A stretch of DNA of 64,000 nucleotides from Rhodoligotrophos defluvii (GTDB lineage Bacteria > Pseudomonadota > Alphaproteobacteria > Rhizobiales > Im1). Shown here in pieces: positions 1 to 8,321 of this stretch; position 1 is the stretch's first letter; every line of letters begins with the position of its first letter. Made by a program: the position numbers and the translations under genes. The DNA is taken from contig NZ_SZZM01000002.1 in assembly GCF_005281615.1 (NCBI RefSeq), positions 858,267-922,266 of the forward strand. The letters run 5' to 3'. A model generated the notes under the pieces. The model was not told the DNA's origin and did no database searches. It saw nothing but the letters and a program-made list of their open reading frames with translations.

Positions 1-531
1 GGCGTGCAGGTGCATGGGGGTATGGGCTTCATCGAAGAGACCGGAGCGGCCCAGCATTACCGCGATGCGCGCATCACCCCCATTTACGAGGGCACCAACG
101 GCGTGCAGGCGATCGACCTGGTCGGCCGCAAGCTGCCCATGGGCGAAGGCGCAGTGGTCGCGGACTTGATCAGGCAGTTCCGGGACATCGCCGGTCAGGC
201 TCGCGCGGTGAACGATCCGGCCTTCGGTTCAACTGCCGACCGCCTGGAAGAGGCCATCGCGGATCTCGAACACGCGACCGCCTGGATGCTCGAGGCCTTG
301 ACCCGCAACAATGACGAAGCCCTGGCGTCTGCAACTCCCTATCTGCGCCTGTTCGGCCTGACGGCCGGCGGGTCTTGGCTGGCCAAGGGGGCCATTGCCG
401 ATCGCGCAAACGGTAACGATCACGTGCCGGTGGCCCGGTTCTTCGCCGAGCACGTCCTGACCGAATCGGGCGCGCTGAAGCGGCGCGTCACTGAAGGCGG
501 GCGCTCGGTTGTCGAGGCGGCTGTCTGGTGA
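1..531 (+). CDS. Acyl-CoA dehydrogenase, C-terminal part (5' end outside window)
   Basis: The reading frame is open from base 1, so only the last 176 residues are seen. They hold the end of an acyl-CoA dehydrogenase fold: a Q-x-HGGMGF segment at the very start, then RDARI and IYEGTNGVQ, which are conserved FAD and substrate-pocket sequences of the family. About 125 helical residues follow, matching the extra C-terminal domain of the long, FadE/DmdC-like acyl-CoA dehydrogenases rather than the short mitochondrial type. The expected role is FAD-dependent alpha,beta-desaturation of an acyl-CoA in the cytoplasm, with electrons passed to ETF; ETF-QO is encoded at 19270-20961. Substrate cannot be told. 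The stop codon overlaps the start of the next gene by four bases (GTGA), so they are probably co-translated. Confidence 0.9.
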   Translation, partial: GVQVHGGMGFIEETGAAQHYRDARITPIYEGTNGVQAIDLVGRKLPMGEGAVVADLIRQFRDIAGQARAVNDPAFGSTADRLEEAIADLEHATAWMLEALTRNNDEALASATPYLRLFGLTAGGSWLAKGAIADRANGNDHVPVARFFAEHVLTESGALKRRVTEGGRSVVEAAVW

Positions 532-1463
532 CGACGCTGCTCATCACCCACCCGGTCTGCCTGGAGCATCTCGTTCCCCGTGGACACCCCGAGCGTCCCG
601 ACCGGCTGCGCGCCATCAATCAGATTCTGGCGGCGCCGCATTTCGAGGCGCTGGAGCGGCTGGAGGCGCCGCGCGGCCTGAGGCGCTCGGTGCTGCTTGC
701 CCATGACGAGGGCTATGTGGCGCGAATAGAGCAGGCGGTGCCGGCGGAGGATCTGTGGGCGCTGGATGCGGATACCTGGATGTCCCCCAAGAGCCTGGAA
801 GCGGCCCTGCGCGGCGTTGGCGCCGCCACCCGCGCGGTGGATGCGGTGTTCCATGGCGAAGCCGCCAACGTGTTCTGCGCCGTCCGTCCGCCTGGCCATC
901 ATGCGGAGCAGGACAAGGCCATGGGCTTCTGCCTGTTCAATAACGCCGCCATAGCCGCGCTGCATGCGCGGGAGGCGCACAATGCCGACCGGGTGGCGGT
1001 GATCGATTTCGACGTGCATCACGGCAACGGCACCCAGGACATCTTCTGGTCTGACCGCGACCTGTTCTACGGCTCGACCCACCAGATGCCGCTATTCCCC
1101 GGCACCGGCGAGATTTCCGAGACGGGGGTCGGAAACATCGTGAACGCTCCGCTGCGCGCGGGCGACGGCTCGGCCCAGTTCCGCGAGGCCATGATGTCGG
1201 TGGTGCTGCCCGCACTCGACGCGTTCGAGCCGGATCTGATCGTGATGTCCGCCGGGTTCGATGCCCATCGCGACGACCCGCTGGGAAGTCTGCAGCTTAC
1301 GGAAGAGGACTTCATCTGGATCACCTTGCGTCTGCTCGAGCTCGCCGACAAGCACTGTGAGGGGCGGGTCGTCTCGCTGCTCGAAGGCGGCTATGATCTG
1401 CGGGCGCTGGCGAGCTCGGTGGGCTGTCACGTGCAGACGCTGATGCGCGCGGCAGAGCTGTAA
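528..1463 (+). CDS. Histone deacetylase/acetylpolyamine amidohydrolase family protein
   Basis: A 311-residue zinc hydrolase of the arginase/deacetylase fold. Visible signatures are RPPGHHAE at about residues 120-127 (the active-site histidine pair), the metal-binding DFDVHHGNG at about 160-168, and SAGFDAH at about 241-247 supplying the second aspartate ligand. In bacteria these enzymes remove acetyl groups from polyamines, small molecules or proteins; the true substrate here is unknown. It starts with GTG inside the stop codon of the acyl-CoA dehydrogenase and is followed 10 bases later by xseB, so it sits in a tight operon. This deacetylase-xseB pairing is common in alphaproteobacteria. Confidence 0.9.
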   Translation: MTTLLITHPVCLEHLVPRGHPERPDRLRAINQILAAPHFEALERLEAPRGLRRSVLLAHDEGYVARIEQAVPAEDLWALDADTWMSPKSLEAALRGVGAATRAVDAVFHGEAANVFCAVRPPGHHAEQDKAMGFCLFNNAAIAALHAREAHNADRVAVIDFDVHHGNGTQDIFWSDRDLFYGSTHQMPLFPGTGEISETGVGNIVNAPLRAGDGSAQFREAMMSVVLPALDAFEPDLIVMSAGFDAHRDDPLGSLQLTEEDFIWITLRLLELADKHCEGRVVSLLEGGYDLRALASSVGCHVQTLMRAAEL

Positions 1464-1473
1464 GGAGAGTTGC

Positions 1474-1743
1474 ATGGCCGGAATGAATGACGAGAGCGGC
1501 AGTGCCCTGCTCGATACGTCCGGGCTCAGCTTCGAGGCCGCGCTGAAGGAGCTCGAGTCCATCGTCGACCGGCTGGAAAGCGGACGGGTCGATCTCGAGG
1601 AGTCGATCGCCATCTATACCCGCGGCGACGCGCTCAAGAAGCACTGCGAGGCGCTGCTCAAAGCCGCCGAAGCGCGCATCGAGCGCATAACGCTCAAGGG
1701 TGATGGAACCATTGCGGGCAGCATGCCGCTCGACGTGGAGTGA
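1474..1743 (+). CDS. xseB: Exodeoxyribonuclease VII small subunit
   Basis: An 89-residue protein with the whole XseB domain: [18 protein letters not shown] at about residues 16-33, then a helical hairpin with [11 protein letters not shown]. It partners XseA (not in this window) to form exonuclease VII, which degrades single-stranded DNA to oligonucleotides in repair and recombination. A clear ribosome site (AGGAGAG) lies eight to ten bases before the ATG. It lies between the deacetylase gene and tlyA in the same direction. Confidence 0.93.
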   Translation: MAGMNDESGSALLDTSGLSFEAALKELESIVDRLESGRVDLEESIAIYTRGDALKKHCEALLKAAEARIERITLKGDGTIAGSMPLDVE

Positions 1744-1771
1744 TGCGCCAGCCGGCGGAGGAATCGGATAC

Positions 1772-2533
1772 ATGGCCGGCAAATGCCGCCTCGACCACCT
1801 GCTGTTTTCCCGCGGGCTGGTGGCGAGCCGGGCGCGGGCCAAGGAAGCGATCGCGCGTGGGCTCGTGCAGGTGGATGGCCAGGTGGCCCGCAAGCCCGGG
1901 GCGATGGTCTCCGATAACGCGCAGATCACGCTGACCGGTGACCCGTCGCTGGCCTATGTCTCACGCGCTGCCCTGAAGCTTGCGCATGGGCTCGATCATT
2001 TCGCCATCCCGGTTGCCGGCCGCATCGCGCTGGACATCGGGGCATCGACCGGCGGCTTCACCCACGTGCTGCTCGAGCGCGGCGCGGCAAGGGTCTATGC
2101 GGTCGATGTGGGCCATGGCCAGCTCCATCCGATTATCGCGAGCGATCCACGGGTCATCGCGTTCGAAGGTCTGAATGCCCGCGATCTCGATCCTTCCATC
2201 ATTCCGGAGATGCCGCAACTGATCGTCTGCGATGTCAGCTTCATCAGCCTGACCCTGGCGCTACCGGCTGCCCTCGCCCTCGCGGCCGGAGACGCCGACC
2301 TGGTTGCGCTCATCAAACCGCAGTTCGAGGTTGGCCCGCAGGGGCTGGGCAAGGGCGGCATCGTGCGGGATGCGACACTGCATGCCGGAACCTGCGAACG
2401 CATCCGGCTCTTTCTCGAAAGCCGCGACTGGCATGTGCTGGGCGTGACCCCGTCGCCGATCACCGGTGGCGACGGCAACAAGGAATTCATCGTGGCCGCA
2501 CAGCGTCATTGTTCGACAATCGGCCAAGGGTAA
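1772..2533 (+). CDS. tlyA: TlyA family rRNA 2'-O-methyltransferase (S4 plus FtsJ-like domains)
   Basis: 253 residues. An S4 RNA-binding domain occupies about residues 5-65, followed by an FtsJ-like Rossmann methyltransferase domain whose SAM-binding motif DIGASTGGF is at about 88-96. Later motifs CDVSF, LIKPQFEVG and GNKEF fit the K-D-K-E catalytic set of 2'-O ribose methyltransferases. TlyA proteins methylate cytidines in 16S and 23S rRNA; older annotations call them hemolysin A. The ATG at 1772 is chosen because GGAGG lies 10 bases upstream at 1757-1761 and the residue order matches the family start; an in-frame upstream start at 1700 would overlap xseB. In many Rhizobiales dxs lies between xseB and tlyA; here the gap is only 28 bases. 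Confidence 0.92.
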   Translation: MAGKCRLDHLLFSRGLVASRARAKEAIARGLVQVDGQVARKPGAMVSDNAQITLTGDPSLAYVSRAALKLAHGLDHFAIPVAGRIALDIGASTGGFTHVLLERGAARVYAVDVGHGQLHPIIASDPRVIAFEGLNARDLDPSIIPEMPQLIVCDVSFISLTLALPAALALAAGDADLVALIKPQFEVGPQGLGKGGIVRDATLHAGTCERIRLFLESRDWHVLGVTPSPITGGDGNKEFIVAAQRHCSTIGQG

Positions 2534-2565
2534 GCTGGCGCGGCTTCATCAGCAGGAGCCTCCTC

Positions 2566-3075
2566 ATGCGCAACGACAACACACTCTCCCCCGAGGAACG
2601 GAAGAAGCTGGCCCACGGCTTGGCCCGCGTGCTCGCCGACAGCTTCAAGCTCTACCAGAAGACTCACGGCTTCCACTGGAACATCGAGGGGCAGAACTTC
2701 CGCGAGTTGCACCTGTTGCTGGAAGAGCAATATCGCGACATCTGGGAAGCGGTCGACGTGATCGCGGAGCGGATCAGGGCGCTGGGCCATTACGTGCCGG
2801 CCACGCCGGCCGATTTCGCCGAGCTGTCTGCCATTGCGGACGAGCGCGGCGTGCCCTCCGCACAAGACATGCTGTCGCAGCTCATCGGCGATAACGAGAC
2901 GGTGGTCCGGACCATGCGGGACATCCGGCCGTTGATCGAGGACGCGGGCGACACGGCCACCGGCAGCATGCTGGACGACCGCCTTGAAGCCCATGAGAAG
3001 GCGATCTGGATGCTCAGGTCGACCCTGCGCGACGGCGGCGCCGGCGCGAGCTCGGTGCTCGAAACCCTGAAGTAG
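2566..3075 (+). CDS. dps: Dps family DNA-binding ferritin-like protein
   Basis: 169 residues forming a four-helix ferritin-like bundle. The inter-subunit ferroxidase ligands are all present: H37 (in GFHWNI), H49, D64 and E68, with the 12-15-4 spacing typical of Dps. Dps dodecamers oxidise and store iron using hydrogen peroxide, and some coat DNA in starvation. The ATG at 2566 is chosen over an upstream in-frame start at 2509 because AGGAG lies at 2553-2557 and the upstream start overlaps tlyA. It ends 10 bases before the convergent aroC gene. Confidence 0.93.
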   Translation: MRNDNTLSPEERKKLAHGLARVLADSFKLYQKTHGFHWNIEGQNFRELHLLLEEQYRDIWEAVDVIAERIRALGHYVPATPADFAELSAIADERGVPSAQDMLSQLIGDNETVVRTMRDIRPLIEDAGDTATGSMLDDRLEAHEKAIWMLRSTLRDGGAGASSVLETLK

Positions 3076-3085
3076 GCGCTGCCCG

Positions 3086-4171
3086 TCAGCCGACCTGGGC
3101 GCGGTGGCGCAGCAGGTGATCGGCAAGCACAAGAGCCATCATGGCCTCGCCGACCGGGACTGCGCGAATGCCGACGCAGGGGTCATGGCGGCCCTTGGTG
3201 ACGATGTCCGTCTCCTCGCCCTCGCGCGTGACCGTATGCCGCGGGCTCAGTATCGATGAAGTCGGCTTCACTGCGAACCGCACGATGATGTCCTGCCCGG
3301 TCGAGATGCCGCCCAGAATGCCGCCGGCGTGATTGGACCGGAAGGCGGTTTGGTTGCGGTTCCGGTACATTTCGTCGGCGTTCTCCTCGCCGGACAAGGC
3401 CGCGGCGGCGAAGCCATCCCCGATCTCCACGCCTTTCACCGCGTTGATGCTCATCATGGCCGAGGCAAGGTCCTGGTCGAGCTTGCCATAGATCGGCGCG
3501 CCCAGCCCCGGCATTACGCCCGCCGCCACCACTTCGATCACCGCGCCGGTGGACGAGCCGGCCTTGCGGACACTGTCGAGATAATCCGCCCACTGCGCCG
3601 CCGCGCTTGCGTCCGGACAGAAGAAGGGGTTGCGCTCGACCTCGTCCCAATCCCAGCGAGATCTGTCGACCTTGTGGGGGCCCATCTGCACCAGCGCGGC
3701 GCGGATCGTGGCACCGGCAAGCACCTTGCGGGCGACCGCGCCGGCCGCCACCCGCGCGGCCGTCTCTCGGGCCGACGAGCGCCCTCCCCCGCGATAGTCG
3801 CGCACGCCATACTTCATCTGATAGGTGAAATCCGCATGGCCGGGGCGATACTTATCGCGGATCTCGGCATAGTCCCTGGAGCGCTGATCGGTGTTCTCGA
3901 TCAGCAGCGCAATGGGCGTGCCAGTGGTGACCTGGCCCCCGGTGCGGTCATCCTCGAACACGCCGGAGAGGATGCGCACCTCGTCCGCCTCGCGCCTCTG
4001 GGTGGTGAAGCGCGACTGGCCCGGTTTGCGCCGGTCGAGATCGCGCTGGATGTCGGCGGCATCAAGCCGGATACCCGGCGGGCAGCCGTCGACCACGCAG
4101 CCGATAGCGGGCCCGTGGCTTTCGCCGAAGGTGGTCATCCGGAACAGATGGCCGAAGGTGTTGTGCGACAT
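3086..4171 (-). CDS. aroC: Chorismate synthase
   Basis: 361 residues, the full family length. It begins [20 protein letters not shown], the universal N-terminal signature, followed by a [10 protein letters not shown] loop; [19 protein letters not shown] is near the middle and supplies flavin and phosphate contacts. The enzyme converts 5-enolpyruvylshikimate 3-phosphate to chorismate using reduced FMN, the last shared step to aromatic amino acids and folate. It lies downstream of the wall hydrolase on the same strand with a gap of about 120 bases, and converges on dps. Confidence 0.97.
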   Translation of the reverse strand: MSHNTFGHLFRMTTFGESHGPAIGCVVDGCPPGIRLDAADIQRDLDRRKPGQSRFTTQRREADEVRILSGVFEDDRTGGQVTTGTPIALLIENTDQRSRDYAEIRDKYRPGHADFTYQMKYGVRDYRGGGRSSARETAARVAAGAVARKVLAGATIRAALVQMGPHKVDRSRWDWDEVERNPFFCPDASAAAQWADYLDSVRKAGSSTGAVIEVVAAGVMPGLGAPIYGKLDQDLASAMMSINAVKGVEIGDGFAAAALSGEENADEMYRNRNQTAFRSNHAGGILGGISTGQDIIVRFAVKPTSSILSPRHTVTREGEETDIVTKGRHDPCVGIRAVPVGEAMMALVLADHLLRHRAQVG

Positions 4172-4293
4172 TGGCTAAACCGCATTGATCCCACTTGTGG
4201 GACGATCGATAGCCGGTTCGCCGCTGGGGGGAAAGCCCCATGGGCTTTGGAAGCCTTCAGTTTGCGTCGCCAGACCCGAGTTCGCTGCTGGAC

Positions 4294-5199
4294 TCAGCCC
4301 TTGGTATAGAAGATGTGGCGACCGATCTTGCCGAGGCGCTTGAGCATGCCCGACCATCGCGGATTCACGTAGTCGGCATGGTAATGGGTCGCGCCCTTGA
4401 TCTCATTGATCCAGAAGTCGCCGGCCATGGCGTCGGCGGCGACGCGCTTGGCGGTTTCCCAAGCCAAGCCAGGCTTCGGCTGGTCGGGGTTGCCGTCGCA
4501 GGCGAAGGAAAACTGGCAATTGCTGCCCTTGTTGGCGTTCTGATAGACGACGCCGCAGATCGTCTTGGGAAAGGCCGGGTTCTTCACCCGGTTCATGATG
4601 ACCTTGGCGATGGCCTTCTGCCCAAGCTCCGATTCGGAGCGCGCCTCGAAATAGATGGCCACGGCAAGGCAACTCTCCTCGGCTGCGCGTTCCTTGCGGG
4701 CATTGAGGATCTTGCGCTTTTCAACCTGCGCATCGCGGTAACGCTGCTCGAGCTTCGCGATCGGTGGCGAGAAGATCAGAGTCTCGGCCGGCGACAGGCG
4801 ATCTTCAGGATTGGGCAGGCTGGCGAGGGTGATGATGAAATCGGACTTGGAGGACCGGCTTGACGCCTGGTCACCGACGAGCGGAAAGCCGGCCTTGTCG
4901 GGATCGCTGACATTGGTGCGCATCAGGGACGACTTGGCGACCACCGTGCGTGGGATCTTGCCGATATCTTCCCAGGCGGTGGGCATCGATCCCCGTGCCG
5001 CAGCATCCTGCCCGAGATATTGGCTCAAGAAGCCTACCCCGGCGACCAGGACCAGGCCGGCCAGGATATAAGGCGTCACTTGGTCCAGGCGCTTTTCGTG
5101 TGGCCGCGCCTCGAGCGTCGCGAAGGGGTCATCGGCGAGATCGTCGCCGGACAGGAAATGATGATGGCTGTCTGAGTTTTTGCGTCGAAGCCAATTCAC
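4294..5199 (-). CDS. Membrane-anchored cell wall hydrolase (SleB-like)
   Basis: 301 residues. A single hydrophobic segment lies at about residues 43-60 after a polar N-terminus, which suggests a signal anchor with the rest in the periplasm. The C-terminal domain is of the SleB/hydrolase_2 family: CLAVAIYFEARSE at about 177-189, with E185 as the likely catalytic acid, then QKAIAKVIMNRV and a conserved CQFSFACDG. The role would be cleavage of peptidoglycan during growth or division. Two copies of GTTAACCAT lie 57-83 bases upstream (listed separately) and resemble CtrA half sites, hinting at cell-cycle timing. The start with MNWLRRK is the only good candidate. Confidence 0.85.
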   Translation of the reverse strand: MNWLRRKNSDSHHHFLSGDDLADDPFATLEARPHEKRLDQVTPYILAGLVLVAGVGFLSQYLGQDAAARGSMPTAWEDIGKIPRTVVAKSSLMRTNVSDPDKAGFPLVGDQASSRSSKSDFIITLASLPNPEDRLSPAETLIFSPPIAKLEQRYRDAQVEKRKILNARKERAAEESCLAVAIYFEARSESELGQKAIAKVIMNRVKNPAFPKTICGVVYQNANKGSNCQFSFACDGNPDQPKPGLAWETAKRVAADAMAGDFWINEIKGATHYHADYVNPRWSGMLKRLGKIGRHIFYTKG

Positions 5200-5255
5200 C
5201 CGCGAAATTCCCCGCTCGTGTAAACCCCCAACCGCCGTGCCCCTCTAAGCTACGG

Positions 5256-5282
5256 GTTAACCATTTCCGAAACGTTAACCAT
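5256..5282 (-). promoter_or_regulatory. Tandem CtrA-like half sites upstream of the wall hydrolase
   Basis: GTTAACCAT occurs twice as a direct repeat, at 5256-5264 and 5274-5282, 18 bases apart. TTAACCAT is a recognised form of the CtrA half site in alphaproteobacteria. The pair lies about 57-83 bases before the start of the gene at 5199 and faces it. The assignment is by sequence only. Confidence 0.5.
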
Positions 5283-5395
5283 AAGAATGTCTAAACGCCG
5301 ACCCACCGCCCCTGACGGCGCGGGGTCACCTCATCGGCGCAAAGGGAAGCTAGCACGAGATTTGTGCTTCGCGCCAGCATTTTAGCAATAATTTG

Positions 5396-8086
5396 TTAAG
5401 GATTTTTCCGATCGGAGGTGACGCTGGCCTGGGCCGCCGCCAAGCGGGCGATCGGCACGCGGAACGGTGAGCAGGAGACATAGTCGAGGGCGATCTCGTC
5501 GCAGAATCGCACCGAAGCCGGATCGCCGCCATGCTCACCGCAGATGCCGAGCTTGATATCCGGCCGAGCCTTGCGCCCCCGCTCCGCGGCGATGCGGACG
5601 AGCTCGCCGACGCCGTCGCGGTCGATGCTGACGAAGGGATCGACCTCGATGATGCCTTTCCCCGTGTAGTCGGAGAGGAAGCGGGCGGAGTCATCGCGGC
5701 TGATGCCGAAGGTCGTCTGCGTCAGGTCGTTGGTGCCGAAGGAGAAGAACTCGGCCGTTTCGGCGATCTCGGCGGCGCGCAAGGCGGCGCGCGGCAGCTC
5801 GATCATGGTGCCGATGAGATAGTCGATCTTGCGGCCCTTTTCCGCCTGGACCTGTTCGGCCACCTGCACGATTCGGTCACGCACCATGTCCAGCTCCGCC
5901 TTGAGCGCGACCAGCGGCACCATCACCTCCGGGATGACCGGCTTGCCGGTGCGTTCGGCCGCTTCGATCGCCGCCTCGAAAATGGCGCGCGCCTGCATCT
6001 CGGCAATTTCGGGATAGGTGATGGCCAGCCGGACCCCACGGTGGCCGAGCATGGGGTTGAACTCGTGCAGCTCCGCGACCCGGGCCCTGATCACGTCCAC
6101 GCTCTTGCCGGTGGCTTCGGCGACCTCCGCGATCTCCTCATCGGCATGAGGCAGAAACTCGTGCAGCGGGGGATCGAGCAGCCGGATAGTAACCGGCAGG
6201 CCGGACATGATCTCGAACAGCTCGATGAAGTCGGCCCGCTGCATTGGCAGGATTTTGGCCAGGGCGGCGCGCCGGCCCTGTTCGTCGCCGGCCAGGATCA
6301 TCTCGCGCATGGCAACGATGCGATCCTCATCGAAGAACATGTGCTCGGTGCGGCACAGACCGATGCCCTCCGCTCCGAATTCCCGGGCGGCGCGTGCATC
6401 GGCCGGCGTGTCGGCATTGGTGCGCACCTTGAGGCGGCGGATGCCGTCGGCCCAGCTCATCAGCTTGGCGAAATCGCCGGAGAGCTGCGGCTTCACCGTG
6501 GCGACATGGCCGCGCATGACCTGACCGGTAGCGCCATCGATGGTGATGACGTCGCCGCGGTGAAGCACCACGTCGCCGGCGATCAGCTGGCCCCTGGCAT
6601 AATCGACACGGATGCCGCCGGCCCCGGAGACGCATGGCTTGCCCATGCCGCGGGCCACGACCGCCGCATGGCTGGTCATGCCGCCGCGGGTGGTCAGGAT
6701 ACCCTCGGCGGCATGCATGCCATGGATGTCTTCGGGGCTCGTCTCCACCCGCACCAGGATGAGCTTGTGGCCCTGAGCCTTCAGCCGCTGCGCCTCGTCC
6801 GCATCGAACACGATCTCGCCGCTGGCGGCACCCGGTGACGCGGGCAGGCCTGTGCCCAGCACGTCGCGCTTGGCCTGCGGATCGAGTGTGGGATGCAGCA
6901 GCTGATCGAGGGACTGCGGCTCGACCCGCAACACCGACTCTTCGGGTGTGATCAGCCCTTCTTCCACCATATCGACGGCAATCTTCAAGGCCGCCTTGGC
7001 GGTGCGCTTGCCGGAGCGGGTCTGCAGCATCCAGAGCTTGCCGTCCTGGATGGTGAACTCGATGTCCTGCATGTCCCGATAGTGCTGCTCCAGCGTCTCG
7101 TAGATGGTTCTCAGCTCGGCGAACACGGCAGGCATCAGCGTCTCCAACGACGGCTCGTTGGAGCCCGCCTCGATGCGCGCAGCCTCGGTGATGTTCTGCG
7201 GCGTGCGGATGCCGGCGACCACGTCCTCGCCCTGGGCATTGACCAGGAACTCGCCATAGAGCTCCTTCGCGCCCGTGGACGGGTTGCGGGTGAAAGCGAC
7301 GCCGGTGGCGCTGGTCTCGCCCATATTGCCGAATACCATGGCCTGGACGTTCACCGCCGTGCCCCAGGCCTCGGGGATTTGGTTGAGCTGGCGGTAGGTG
7401 ACGGCGCGTGGCGTCATCCAGGAGCCGAACACCGCACCGATGGCTCCCCAGAGCTGGGCCTTGACATCCTGCGGGAAGGGTTCGCCAAGCTCCTCGCGCA
7501 CAATCGCCTTATAGCGGCTGATGATGCGCTGCCACTGTTCGGCCGAGATCTCGGTGTCGAGCGTATAGCCCTGTTCCTCCTTGAAGCTTTCGAGCACATC
7601 CTCGAAGCGGGAGTGATCAACCCCCAGCACCACATCCGAATACATCTGGATGAACCGGCGATAGCTGTCGAAGGCGAAGCGCCGGTCGCCGGAACGGGTG
7701 GCGAGACCTTCCACCGTCTCGTCGTTGAGGCCGAGATTGAGCACGGTGTCCATCATGCCCGGCATGGAGGCGCGGGCGCCAGAGCGCACCGAGACCAGCA
7801 GCGGCCGTGCGGCATCGCCGAAGGTCGCGTCCACCAGCTGGCCCACATGCGCCAGGGCTTGCTCGACTTGTGCCTCAAGGCCCTCGGGGTAGCGCTTTTG
7901 ATTCTGGTAGTAATAGGTGCAAACTTCGGTGGTTATGGTGAAGCCGGGGGGGACGGGCAGCCCGAGATTGCTCATTTCCGCCAGGTTGGCGCCTTTGCCG
8001 CCGAGCAGGTCCCTCATGCCGGCCGTACCTTCGGCACGGCCGTCTCCGAAACTATAGACCCACCTGCTGGAGACCGACGGATTCAT
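5396..8086 (-). CDS. ppdK: Pyruvate, phosphate dikinase
   Basis: 896 residues, the usual PPDK size. N-terminal ATP-grasp region: GGKGANLAEMSNLGLPVPPGF near residues 27-47. The central phosphohistidine domain carries TTRGGMTSHAAVVARGMGKP, where the histidine relays phosphate. The C-terminal PEP/pyruvate TIM barrel ends with GICGEHGGDP. The enzyme interconverts pyruvate, ATP and phosphate with PEP, AMP and pyrophosphate. The ATG at 8086 is chosen over 8152 because AAGGAAGG sits just upstream and homologues begin near MNPSVSSRWVYSFGDG. It is transcribed away from the orphan gene at 8322, with an AT-rich divergent promoter region between them. Confidence 0.96.
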   Translation of the reverse strand: MNPSVSSRWVYSFGDGRAEGTAGMRDLLGGKGANLAEMSNLGLPVPPGFTITTEVCTYYYQNQKRYPEGLEAQVEQALAHVGQLVDATFGDAARPLLVSVRSGARASMPGMMDTVLNLGLNDETVEGLATRSGDRRFAFDSYRRFIQMYSDVVLGVDHSRFEDVLESFKEEQGYTLDTEISAEQWQRIISRYKAIVREELGEPFPQDVKAQLWGAIGAVFGSWMTPRAVTYRQLNQIPEAWGTAVNVQAMVFGNMGETSATGVAFTRNPSTGAKELYGEFLVNAQGEDVVAGIRTPQNITEAARIEAGSNEPSLETLMPAVFAELRTIYETLEQHYRDMQDIEFTIQDGKLWMLQTRSGKRTAKAALKIAVDMVEEGLITPEESVLRVEPQSLDQLLHPTLDPQAKRDVLGTGLPASPGAASGEIVFDADEAQRLKAQGHKLILVRVETSPEDIHGMHAAEGILTTRGGMTSHAAVVARGMGKPCVSGAGGIRVDYARGQLIAGDVVLHRGDVITIDGATGQVMRGHVATVKPQLSGDFAKLMSWADGIRRLKVRTNADTPADARAAREFGAEGIGLCRTEHMFFDEDRIVAMREMILAGDEQGRRAALAKILPMQRADFIELFEIMSGLPVTIRLLDPPLHEFLPHADEEIAEVAEATGKSVDVIRARVAELHEFNPMLGHRGVRLAITYPEIAEMQARAIFEAAIEAAERTGKPVIPEVMVPLVALKAELDMVRDRIVQVAEQVQAEKGRKIDYLIGTMIELPRAALRAAEIAETAEFFSFGTNDLTQTTFGISRDDSARFLSDYTGKGIIEVDPFVSIDRDGVGELVRIAAERGRKARPDIKLGICGEHGGDPASVRFCDEIALDYVSCSPFRVPIARLAAAQASVTSDRKNP

Positions 8087-8244
8087 CTGCACACCTTCCT
8101 TGGGGCGCGGCAGGAGGCCTGCCGTCGCGCGGGTTGGCACCGGACGCGCCATACGACTTCGCGAAAAGCCATAATGCGGGGCAGTCGGTCAAGTTCCGCG
8201 GCACCGGCGCGCGCTTGGCCATCTTGAAAAGCATCTTCCCGATA

Positions 8245-8259
8245 ACAACTTTAAGTTGT
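8245..8259. promoter_or_regulatory. Perfect 15-base palindrome in the ppdK/orphan divergent region
   Basis: ACAACTTTAAGTTGT is a perfect inverted repeat (7-base arms around one central base) in the AT-rich spacer between ppdK and the orphan at 8322. It is 159 bases from the ppdK start and 63 bases from the orphan start. Its symmetry suggests a dimeric repressor or activator site. No regulator is assigned. Confidence 0.4.
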
Positions 8260-8321
8260 AATTTCGGCTTTGCTATTGTAGCCAGCCGTTACCTTCGTCA
8301 ATTTTGTGAAGAGTTTGCTCC

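Noticed and set aside
3329-4309. 326-codon open frame opposite aroC
   Set aside because: Antisense of a complete chorismate synthase gene.
5351-5368. AGCAC-GAGATTT-GTGCT hairpin as ppdK terminator
   Set aside because: Only a five-base stem and no T-run in the direction of ppdK transcription; support too weak.
5531-6838. 435-codon open frame opposite ppdK, and a similar one at 6893-8227
   Set aside because: Shadow frames of ppdK; the sense strand has all PPDK motifs.
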